A DNA stretch of 5,467 nucleotides, taken from NCBI GenBank assembly GCA_013044305.1, contig JABEUT010000019.1:1-5467 (forward strand), written 5' to 3'. Under the pieces are notes generated by a model. That model did not search any database, was not told where the DNA came from, and was given only the letters and a program-made list of their open reading frames with translations. This DNA is from Bacteroidia bacterium (GTDB taxonomy: Bacteria; Bacteroidota; Bacteroidia; JABEUT01). The translations under genes and the position numbers were made by a program. Positions 1 through 5,467 of the stretch are shown piece by piece (position 1 is the first letter of the stretch; each line of letters starts with the position of its first letter).

Positions 1-749
1 ATCTCGCCGCCGCCCTTGCGGTGCTCGAATACAAAACACTGCTCGTTGACGCCGACCCGCAGGCCAATGCCACATCGGGCGTGGGGCACGATCCCAAAAC
101 AATAAAAACAAGCGTGTATGAATGCATCATAGACAGCGTGGAGCCGCGCGACACCATACTCGCCACCGATACGCCAAACCTGTGGCTGCTGCCCGCCCAT
201 ATAGACCTGGTAGGCGCCGAAATAGAAATGATAAACCTGCCCAACCGCGAAAAGATGCTCAAAGCCGCCCTGGCAAAAATCCGGAACGATTACGACTTTA
301 TCATCCTGGACTGCTCGCCTTCGCTGGGGCTTATTACCATAAACGCACTCACCGCCGCCGATTCGGTGCTGATACCCATACAATGCGAATACTTTGCCCT
401 CGAAGGGCTCGGCAAGCTCCTGCAAACGGTAAAAATAGTGCAGGAAAGGCTCAATACCGACCTTGAAATGGAAGGCATACTCCTTACCATGTACGATAGC
501 AGGCTGAACCTGTGCAACCAGGTGGTGGATGAAGTAAAAACACATTTCCAGAACATCGTGTTCGAAACCATAGTGCACCGCAACATAAAACTGTCCGAAG
601 CGCCCAGTTTCGGAAAAACCGTAATCATGCACGACGCCGCATCAAAAGGATCGGTGAACTACCTGCACCTGGCACGCGAAATATTGCAAAAGAACAAAAT
701 GACACGGCTTAAACAGAGTGAAAAAGTAATCAATACGGAGGAAAACTGA
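1..749 (+). CDS. parA: Chromosome partitioning ATPase ParA/Soj, N-terminus cut by window edge
   Basis: ParA is a deviant-Walker P-loop ATPase that binds DNA non-specifically as an ATP dimer and, with ParB, moves replicated origins apart. The reading frame is open to the left edge: bases 3-20 read LAAALA before the GTG at 21, so that GTG is an internal Val and not the start. About 248 residues are visible. By comparison with typical ParA/Soj proteins, roughly 20 residues are missing, including the KGGVGKTT P-loop. Visible landmarks are the A' motif LLVDADPQANATSG (bases about 39-80), the Walker B segment DFIILDCSPSLGLITINAL (about 291-347), the PIQCEYFALEGL segment after it, and the C-terminal IKLSEAPSFGK motif typical of chromosomal ParA. 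The protein ends in a short charged tail with stop TGA at 747. parB follows 140 bp downstream in the same direction. The family assignment is very secure; the true start is outside the window. Confidence 0.96.
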   Translation, partial: LAAALAVLEYKTLLVDADPQANATSGVGHDPKTIKTSVYECIIDSVEPRDTILATDTPNLWLLPAHIDLVGAEIEMINLPNREKMLKAALAKIRNDYDFIILDCSPSLGLITINALTAADSVLIPIQCEYFALEGLGKLLQTVKIVQERLNTDLEMEGILLTMYDSRLNLCNQVVDEVKTHFQNIVFETIVHRNIKLSEAPSFGKTVIMHDAASKGSVNYLHLAREILQKNKMTRLKQSEKVINTEEN

Positions 750-889
750 AGACATCCGCACAAATGGAAATTACGCGAAAGTATTCCTTGCGGGGATTAC
801 CTTACCGCACACAGGGCAAAGGATGGTAAATAATTTATCTTTGCACAGTAAACAGAGAAGATATTAAAAACAGAACCAATTGAATCGGC
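750..889 (+). other. parA-parB intergenic region
   Basis: This is a 140-bp gap. It holds a possible 21-codon reading frame (ATG at 764, stop TAA at 827-829, starting MEITRKYSLRG) that I do not recognise and do not call as a gene. It also has a small inverted repeat, TGCGG (789-793) with CCGCA (805-809) around an 11-base loop. No T-tract follows the repeat, so it does not look like an intrinsic terminator. The right part, from about 820, is AT-rich and contains the putative promoter for parB. Confidence 0.6.
836..843 (+). promoter_or_regulatory. Putative Bacteroidota -7 promoter element for parB
   Basis: TATCTTTG at 836-843 is an exact match to TAnnTTTG, the -7 consensus of the Bacteroidota housekeeping sigma factor. 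It lies 46 bases before the parB ATG, so a start site a few bases downstream would give a leader of about 40 nt. I see no TTG at the expected -33 spacing; the nearest TTG upstream is at about 788-790, which is too far. The call therefore rests on one box. If real, it allows parB and the following gene to be transcribed independently of parA. Confidence 0.5.
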
Positions 890-1780
890 ATGACTAATAC
901 AAAAAAAAGGGCGCTGGGCAGAGGCTTGAGCGCACTGCTCGAGAGCAACGAAAATACAGGCGCAGCCATTTCGCGGCCTGTTCCCAATGCGGGCGGCATA
1001 TACCATATCATGCTCAACCGAATTGCAGTCAATCCCTTTCAGCCGCGCAGCCTGTTCAATGCCGAGGCGCTGCAATCCCTTGCGGAATCCATCAGGCAGC
1101 ACGGGCTTATACAGCCCATTACAGTGCGTAAGGTAAGCCCCGACGAATACCAGCTTATCTCCGGCGAAAGAAGGCTCAAAGCCATGCAGATGGCAGGACT
1201 CACAGAAGCGCCCGCCTATGTGCGCGTGGCCAACGACCAAAGCATGCTCGAAATGGCGCTGATAGAAAACACCCACCGCTCCGACCTCGACCCGATAGAA
1301 GTGGCCATGGGCTACAGCAGGCTCATTGAGGAATGCGGACTTACCCAGGAAAACCTGTCGGAAAGGGTTGCCCTCGACCGCGCAACCATATCCAACTACC
1401 TGCGCCTGCTCAAACTGCCTCCCGTTATACAGCTTGCCCTGCGTGAAAAAAAACTTACCATGGGCCATGCCAAAGCGCTTCTCGGAATTGACAATCCTGC
1501 GGTTCAGTTAACCATGTTCGATAAAATACTCGACGAGTCAATCAGCGTTCGCGAAACGGAAAAGATTGCAAAGCAGAACAAAAAAAGCTCCCGCAAGAAA
1601 ACAGGCGGCTCCGCCACATCGCAGGCCGACTCTAACCTTGAAAAAGAAATTGCCGAGCACCTCGGCTCCGGTGTGAAACTCTCAAGAACAGGCAACGGCA
1701 AAGGGAAGCTGGTAATATCATTTTACTCCGACGATCAGCTGCAGACCATAATAGAACGCATCAACCTGCGCAGCCTGTAA
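890..1780 (+). CDS. parB: Chromosome partitioning protein ParB/Spo0J (CTP-dependent parS-binding clamp)
   Basis: ParB loads at centromere-like parS sites, spreads as a CTP-driven DNA clamp and stimulates ParA. The protein has 296 residues, a normal length. Its N-terminus KKRALGRGLSALL (5-17) is the conserved peptide that contacts ParA and supports the ATG at 890. The ParB/Srx CTPase domain spans about 42-135, with NPFQPR (48-53), GLIQPITVR (72-80), GERRLKA (92-98) and ENTHRSDLDPIE (126-137). The HTH parS-binding region is at about 150-178 (LTQENLSERVALDRATISNY and on to LRLLKLP). A basic linker (KQNKKSSRKK, 228-237) leads to the C-terminal dimerisation segment with KLVISFYSDDQLQTIIERI (273-291). 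All three nucleotide-contact boxes look intact. The gene is preceded by a TAnnTTTG promoter box and followed after 6 bp by the DUF5683 gene. No strong ribosome binding site precedes the start, as is usual in this phylum. Confidence 0.97.
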   Translation: MTNTKKRALGRGLSALLESNENTGAAISRPVPNAGGIYHIMLNRIAVNPFQPRSLFNAEALQSLAESIRQHGLIQPITVRKVSPDEYQLISGERRLKAMQMAGLTEAPAYVRVANDQSMLEMALIENTHRSDLDPIEVAMGYSRLIEECGLTQENLSERVALDRATISNYLRLLKLPPVIQLALREKKLTMGHAKALLGIDNPAVQLTMFDKILDESISVRETEKIAKQNKKSSRKKTGGSATSQADSNLEKEIAEHLGSGVKLSRTGNGKGKLVISFYSDDQLQTIIERINLRSL

Positions 1781-1786
1781 CACCTT

Positions 1787-2443
1787 ATGAGCGCCTGCAT
1801 TATAAAGCGGCTACCCCTTACCTGCGTTCTGCCCGCTGCTATAATTCTGCTGGCCTGCTCCGCCGCCATAGCCCAAAAAGCAGATTCTCTTAAAGAGAAA
1901 AGCGACACCGCCGCGCCGCACCTTACAAACGTAAACGCCGTAACAGATAAGGCGGCAGTTACAGGCGATTCAATCCCTTCCGCAAAGAACAAGGCGCATT
2001 CCGCCAAAAAGGCTCTTCTTTACTCTGCGCTTCTGCCGGGGCTTGGGCAGGCTTACAACCGTAAATACTGGAAGATACCCATCATCTATGCCGGACTCGG
2101 AGCCATGGGCTATTTTATTTACACCAACAACCTGCAGTACGTGGCCATGCAAAATGCGCTGGTGATACGCACCAACGGAGGCATTGACCAGTACCAGCAA
2201 TATACCACCGTACAGCTTACCACCCTGCGCGACCAGTGGCATTATAACCGCGACCTGTCGGTGGTAGGCGCCCTGGCCGTGTATGTGCTCCAGCTTGTGG
2301 ACGCCGAGGTGGATGCACAGTTCTTTAACTTTAATATGAGCGACGACATAAGCGCACATTTTGCCCCGGCCTTCAGCCCTGTTTCCACCCTGAACGGCTT
2401 TAACATGGTGCCTTCGCTTGCCTTGGTTATAAAACTGAAATAG
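1787..2443 (+). CDS. DUF5683-type exported/membrane protein of unknown function
   Basis: This is a 218-residue protein of unknown biochemical role. It starts with a signal sequence: basic KR at 7-8, hydrophobic core to about 28, and a plausible signal peptidase I site AIA|Q at 29/30. An alternative lipobox-like LLAC lies at 21-24. A Ser/Thr/Ala/Lys-rich linker (about 31-75) follows. Next comes the signature of the family, LLPGLGQAYNRKYWKIP (82-98), running into a hydrophobic segment (about 97-112). A second hydrophobic stretch, LSVVGALAVYVLQLVDAEVDA, precedes a Phe-rich tail. I assign DUF5683 from the PGLGQ-YN-KYWK-P motif and the position immediately after parB, where this family is commonly found in Bacteroidota. 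The ATG at 1787 is 6 bp after the parB stop, so the two genes are very likely cotranscribed. The family assignment is from memory and was not searched. Confidence 0.85.
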   Translation: MSACIIKRLPLTCVLPAAIILLACSAAIAQKADSLKEKSDTAAPHLTNVNAVTDKAAVTGDSIPSAKNKAHSAKKALLYSALLPGLGQAYNRKYWKIPIIYAGLGAMGYFIYTNNLQYVAMQNALVIRTNGGIDQYQQYTTVQLTTLRDQWHYNRDLSVVGALAVYVLQLVDAEVDAQFFNFNMSDDISAHFAPAFSPVSTLNGFNMVPSLALVIKLK

Positions 2444-2464
2444 GCGCAAGGCATTGAAACCACC
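2444..2464. other. Convergent 21-bp junction between the par cluster and the tonB-like gene
   Basis: The stop of the DUF5683 gene (TAG at 2441-2443) and the stop of the minus-strand TonB gene (TTA on the plus strand at 2465-2467) are 21 bp apart. I see no strong GC-rich hairpin with a T-tract on either strand. The only pairing is a weak AAGG/CCTT. Transcripts from both sides probably run into each other's 3' ends or end by factor-dependent termination. Confidence 0.6.
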
Positions 2465-3280
2465 TTACTGCACACTGAATTTTACGGGCAGGTTTAACCG
2501 TACCTTTACCTTATGACCGCTTTGTTCGCCCGGCAGCCATGCCGGCATGGCTGATACCACACGCAACGCCTCGCCTGCCAGATCGGGGGCGCCGGCAACA
2601 CCGTGCAAAAGCTGCACGCCGCTTATGGTGCCATCGTTTTCCACCACAAAGCTCACATACACCGTTCCTCCCAAATGCACGCTCTTTTCGTAATCGGGGT
2701 AAACGATATTGTCGCTGAAATACTTCTGAAGGTCGCCTTTGAACTTCGGCATTTTCTCTACTATGGTCGGTATGGGCGCCGGAGGAGTGTTGTCGGGTAT
2801 TACCGGAACGATGCCTATTCCGCCTGTTTTACCGATCAGGGCAGTATCGGGACCTCCCTTACCGGTTACCCCGCCTATCACCATCTTACTAACAACGGCC
2901 GGAACGCTGTCGGCCGCAACCGTTTTGGCAATTACAGGCGGAGGATTCTTTATCGTTTTTGCTTCCGATACAGGCGGCTTAGGGGGAGGCGGGCAAACGG
3001 GTGTTTTAATTTTTTCTTTGTAAACAAGCAGGTGCGACGATACATAATGTGCTGCCGCAGCCGGTGCGGCACCCGCCCACAGCTTGCGCATTAACACGGG
3101 AGCCGTACCGCAAAGCACTGCAACAGAAGTGGTGGCGAGCATAGCCATTAGCAGGGCTCTTGAATAATTTACACGGAGGCTGTACGCTCCGTATTCCTTG
3201 TTTCTTCCTTCAAAAACGATTTCGTTACGGCAGGCTGCGGTAACATCGTACCAGCCTCCACTGACCAGATGAGCACTCAT
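2465..3280 (-). CDS. TonB-family energy transducer
   Basis: TonB proteins sit in the inner membrane, take energy from the ExbB/ExbD proton channel and pull on TonB-dependent receptors in the outer membrane. The 271-residue product has the Bacteroidota layout. A cytoplasmic N-terminus carries FEGRNKEYGAYSLR (23-36), followed by one membrane helix (about 42-60). A Pro/Lys-rich periplasmic spacer with CPPPPKPP (96-103) leads into a Gly-rich stretch (about 136-158) and another proline cluster (162-171). The TonB C-terminal domain is at about 174-269: PTIVEKMPKFKGDLQKYF, then NIVYPDYEKSVHLGGTVYVS, VVENDGTISGVQLLHGV, EALRVVSAMPAWLPGEQSG and VRLNLPVKF. The N-terminus is about a dozen residues longer than usual before the RNKEYGAY motif, but the ATG at 3280 is the natural start of the frame. 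No ExbB, ExbD or receptor gene is in the window, so the client system is unknown. I leave the symbol blank because Bacteroidota carry many TonB paralogs. Confidence 0.93.
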   Translation of the reverse strand: MSAHLVSGGWYDVTAACRNEIVFEGRNKEYGAYSLRVNYSRALLMAMLATTSVAVLCGTAPVLMRKLWAGAAPAAAAHYVSSHLLVYKEKIKTPVCPPPPKPPVSEAKTIKNPPPVIAKTVAADSVPAVVSKMVIGGVTGKGGPDTALIGKTGGIGIVPVIPDNTPPAPIPTIVEKMPKFKGDLQKYFSDNIVYPDYEKSVHLGGTVYVSFVVENDGTISGVQLLHGVAGAPDLAGEALRVVSAMPAWLPGEQSGHKVKVRLNLPVKFSVQ

Positions 3281-3482
3281 AAGGATAGGGTTTAAAGGTT
3301 TGGAAATTCAGTACCTCTCTAAACTTTAAAACGCAAACTCTGTTTTATTTATTGCGTGTAATGCTTCCTTATGACGGGCAGTTTTTTTGTTGATACGCTA
3401 CGAACCGCACTAATGTTACGCTTACCCGGCAACGGTAACGGCTAACAGGTTATCTGCTATTCTTGCCTCTGAACGGCAATTC
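3281..3482. other. Intergenic region upstream of the tonB-like gene
   Basis: This 202-bp non-coding stretch separates two minus-strand genes. Read toward the TonB gene (minus strand), the part next to its ATG is AT-rich and would be the place for a promoter. I find no exact TAnnTTTG box there, only a TTTG without the preceding TA (plus-strand CAAA at about 3336-3339). A seven-T run at 3382-3388 on the plus strand reads as A on the transcribed strand, so it is not a terminator for the upstream minus-strand gene. No gene or RNA is recognised. A small inverted repeat is listed separately. Confidence 0.55.
3415..3439. repeat. Short overlapping inverted repeats downstream of the TPR membrane-protein gene
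   Basis: Two alternative hairpins share this stretch: GTTAC (3415-3419) with GTAAC (3435-3439), and the nested TTACC (3422-3426) with GGTAA (3434-3438) around a 7-base CGGCAAC loop. It lies 44 bases after the end of the minus-strand gene at 3483. No U-tract follows on the minus strand, so it could be a weak 3'-end structure at most. Five-base stems can occur by chance. Confidence 0.25.
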
Positions 3483-5465
3483 TTACCGGTGTTTCAGCCT
3501 CTTTGCTTCGGCCTCATAATAGGAAGACTGTTTCAGATCGCCCCTCTCGCGGAAGATGACCGACAGGTTGTAGGCGGCATTTGAACGAAGCTGCCAGGGC
3601 GCGTTTTGCTTCAATTCAGGAAGGTTCAGGGTTTTCATAAAATCGGCCACAGCAGCGTCTTTGTTTCCTGTCTGGTAATAAGCCACCCCGCGGTTGAACC
3701 AATAGAGTGCATTGTCAGGGTCCATGCCAATAAGGATGTTATAATCATGTATGGCGGAGTCGAATTGTTTTGTAGCGGCATGGGCATAACTGATGTTGTT
3801 GTACAGTCCCTCGTCGTATGGGTAAATATGGTTTGCCTTTGCATAATAATTCAGGGCGGCGTAATAGTTACCCGTATCGGCACAAATAATGCCCAGGTTG
3901 CGGTAGCTCATGAACTGGTTGCTGTCGAGCCGAAGCGAAGCGTTTAAATATTTAACCGCCTCGCGCAGATTATGCACTGACATATACACGCTACCCATAT
4001 TGCAGTATGCCGCAGCATCGCCCATGTGCATGGAGTCAATCAGCGTACGGTAGCAATCCAGAGCCTCACGGTTCATTCCTGTTTCGCCGTAATAAATGCC
4101 GAGGTACTTATATGCCTGCGGCACCCGTTTGGGGTACTGCCTTATTACATCGCTAAGCATGGTACCGGTATCATGCCACACAAGTGTGCGCCGGTTGCCG
4201 AGATAAGCCCAGAACCCTGTAAGGGCAATGACTGCAATAAGTATAATGTTTCTCAATGTGATATTGCTTCGCCGGAACAATTCGATTGTAAAATATGCGA
4301 GTATGAAGAATAATCCGAAGTAGGCGATGTACGAATACCTGTCGGAAATAATTGCGGAACCTACCGAAAGGAATTGCAGAACGAGAACAATATTCACAAA
4401 ATAAAAACCAAGCCCGAAAACCAATAAACTAAATAATTTTTTATCCTTCCTGAATGCAATATAGAGAGGCGTTCCGATAAAAAGCAGCAATAATAATGGT
4501 TCAACATAAAAATAGCCGGGCAAGGCCTCGCCGGGGTTCACAGGGTATGGATAAAAGCCGGACAGGTTGATGGGTACAGCCAGTTTTACAATGTATTGGA
4601 GGAAGGTATATGAAGCAATTAAAAACCTGCTGAAAAATGAAAAGGAATACACGAAGGCATGCTCCTCCTTTTGCGTATGCAGGGTAAGAATTCCCATGAT
4701 AACGGATAAGAGGAAAAAGGGAATCTTTTCTATAAGCGCCTTGCGCCGTTCACCCTGAACTTTTAACCGTCCGCCCAGGTAATCAACCAGCACAAGGGAA
4801 GCAGGGAAAACCACCGCCATTGGTTTTGACAAGCATGAGAGGACAAATAACAGGAAGGTAAAAAGCAAATTGCGTTTTCTATGGCTGCGTTGCATACCAC
4901 GCGCATAAACAAGCAGGCCGGCAAGATAGAAAAATGCGTATAACACGTCTTTCCTTTCAAAGAGCCAGCCGACCGATTCCACGTGCATGGGATGAATACC
5001 AAACCAGAGAGAAACGAGCGCGGGTAAAATAAACGCCCCGTTTTTGAATTCCACATTATGCTGTTCTCCCTTCCAAACCAATTGCAGGATATTCCTGCTT
5101 AGAAAGAACACGAGAATCGTATTGGCTACATGCAAGAGCAAATTGGTTGCAAAATAACCTCCCGGTGAATATCCCGAAAAGTAATAGTTCAGGGAGTATG
5201 AGAGCATGGTAAGGGGTTGCCAGTTGGCCGCAAACTGATGGGAGAAAAGGTATTTAATGTTTTCCCACGACAGGCGGCGCAGGTATATGTTGTTGCGTAT
5301 ATACTGGTTATCGTCCCAAAAGAGAAAATGGTTGCTTAATATTGGGCTGAAACAGATAAAAGTAATTAACCCTATGCCCAATGCAATGGCTATATCGGTA
5401 GGGAAATAGCTTCCTTTGACGGGAAGCGGCATGGTCCTTTTATTTTGTTGTTTTTGCGTTTTCAT
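3483..5465 (-). CDS. Multi-span membrane protein with C-terminal TPR repeats, TMTC/DUF1736-like putative glycosyltransferase
   Basis: A 660-residue protein. After a short basic N-terminus, a membrane domain of about 11-12 helices runs from 23 to 422. The first periplasmic loop contains FWDDNQYIRNN (49-59), where a GT-C glycosyltransferase would place its catalytic acid (Asp51 or Asp52). NWQPLTMLSYSLNYYF (81-96) and HPMHVESVGWLFERKDVLY (158-176) are close to the conserved loops of TMTC proteins. LSKPMAVVFPASLVLVDYL (212-230) and ISDRYSYIAYFGLFF (373-387) also fit. The C-terminal part (about 448-660) holds five to six TPR units, beginning near 450, 484, 518, 552 and 586, with a degenerate one after 625. 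Eukaryotic TMTC proteins with this architecture transfer mannose to proteins; bacterial relatives are mostly uncharacterised, so a sugar-transfer role here is inference. The frame opens at ATG 5463-5465, 2 bp from the edge. Met12 or an upstream start beyond the window remain possible. The hydrophobic half is more AT-rich than the par genes. Confidence 0.85.
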   Translation of the reverse strand: MKTQKQQNKRTMPLPVKGSYFPTDIAIALGIGLITFICFSPILSNHFLFWDDNQYIRNNIYLRRLSWENIKYLFSHQFAANWQPLTMLSYSLNYYFSGYSPGGYFATNLLLHVANTILVFFLSRNILQLVWKGEQHNVEFKNGAFILPALVSLWFGIHPMHVESVGWLFERKDVLYAFFYLAGLLVYARGMQRSHRKRNLLFTFLLFVLSCLSKPMAVVFPASLVLVDYLGGRLKVQGERRKALIEKIPFFLLSVIMGILTLHTQKEEHAFVYSFSFFSRFLIASYTFLQYIVKLAVPINLSGFYPYPVNPGEALPGYFYVEPLLLLLFIGTPLYIAFRKDKKLFSLLVFGLGFYFVNIVLVLQFLSVGSAIISDRYSYIAYFGLFFILAYFTIELFRRSNITLRNIILIAVIALTGFWAYLGNRRTLVWHDTGTMLSDVIRQYPKRVPQAYKYLGIYYGETGMNREALDCYRTLIDSMHMGDAAAYCNMGSVYMSVHNLREAVKYLNASLRLDSNQFMSYRNLGIICADTGNYYAALNYYAKANHIYPYDEGLYNNISYAHAATKQFDSAIHDYNILIGMDPDNALYWFNRGVAYYQTGNKDAAVADFMKTLNLPELKQNAPWQLRSNAAYNLSVIFRERGDLKQSSYYEAEAKRLKHR

Positions 5466-5467
5466 TC

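Noticed and set aside
21..23. GTG as the start of parA.
   Set aside because: The frame continues upstream with LAAALA, which matches the helix after the P-loop in ParA, so this codon is internal.
797..1468. A 223-codon open frame antisense to parB.
   Set aside because: It lies almost entirely over a clear parB coding sequence, its translation is rich in Cys, His and Gly without a recognisable family, and it is best explained as a codon-bias shadow.
901..1586. Long A runs in parB (8 A at 901-908, 8 A at 1446-1453, 7 A at 1580-1586) as programmed frameshift or slippage sites.
   Set aside because: The zero frame gives an intact full-length ParB, and no stem-loop or alternative product is apparent. 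The runs are Lys/Glu codons.
1970..2449. A 159-codon antisense frame over the DUF5683 gene.
   Set aside because: It is a shadow of a real gene with a signal sequence and family motif; its product is not recognisable.
2603..3094. Plus-strand frames of 163 and 94 codons over the TonB gene.
   Set aside because: They are opposite a convincing TonB domain and have no recognisable motifs. The Gly/Pro-rich translation of one mirrors the Pro/Gly-rich spacer of TonB.
3382..3388. T-run in the intergenic region as an intrinsic terminator.
   Set aside because: Both flanking genes are on the minus strand, where this reads as an A-run, and no GC-rich stem precedes it.
4977..4985. TTCCACGTG, nine bases identical to the left part and centre of a parS site.
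   Set aside because: The right half (CATGG) does not match the inverted half of parS. The bases encode the conserved HVES residues of the HPMHVESVGW motif, which explains the match.

Overview
The window looks like a chromosomal segment of a Bacteroidota bacterium. The evidence is the gene content: a ParA-ParB-DUF5683 cluster, and a TonB of the Bacteroidota type whose N-terminus carries FEGRNKEYGAYSLR before its single membrane helix. A TAnnTTTG element, the -7 box of the Bacteroidota housekeeping sigma factor, lies in front of parB, and none of the visible starts has a strong Shine-Dalgarno sequence. The class within the phylum cannot be fixed from this sequence.

Layout. Bases 1-2443 hold a plus-strand cluster: parA, cut by the left edge of the window, then a 140-bp gap with a probable promoter, then parB, then 6 bp later a small secreted or membrane protein of the DUF5683 type. 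Only 21 bp separate this cluster from the convergent minus-strand gene for a TonB-family energy transducer (2465-3280). After a 202-bp gap comes a 660-residue minus-strand gene (3483-5465). It encodes a multi-span membrane protein followed by TPR repeats, resembling the TMTC/DUF1736 group of GT-C glycosyltransferase-like proteins. Its start codon lies 2 bp from the right edge.

How the genes may work together. ParA (ATPase) and ParB (CTP-dependent clamp that loads at parS) form the chromosome segregation system. The DUF5683 gene travels with them in many Bacteroidota, but its role is unknown. The TonB protein would pass proton-motive force from an ExbB/ExbD motor (not in the window) to outer-membrane receptors. 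The TPR membrane protein may be a lipid-linked-sugar-dependent protein glycosyltransferase, by analogy with eukaryotic TMTC proteins. Nothing in the window links the minus-strand genes to chromosome segregation. The convergent junction more likely marks the end of the conserved par neighbourhood.

Most of this is ordinary core genome. The points most worth a second look are the TMTC-like protein, the conserved but uncharacterised DUF5683 partner of ParB, the promoter-bearing gap between parA and parB, and the break in the usual par neighbourhood at the convergent junction. I found no rRNA, tRNA, CRISPR array, insertion sequence or convincing parS site.
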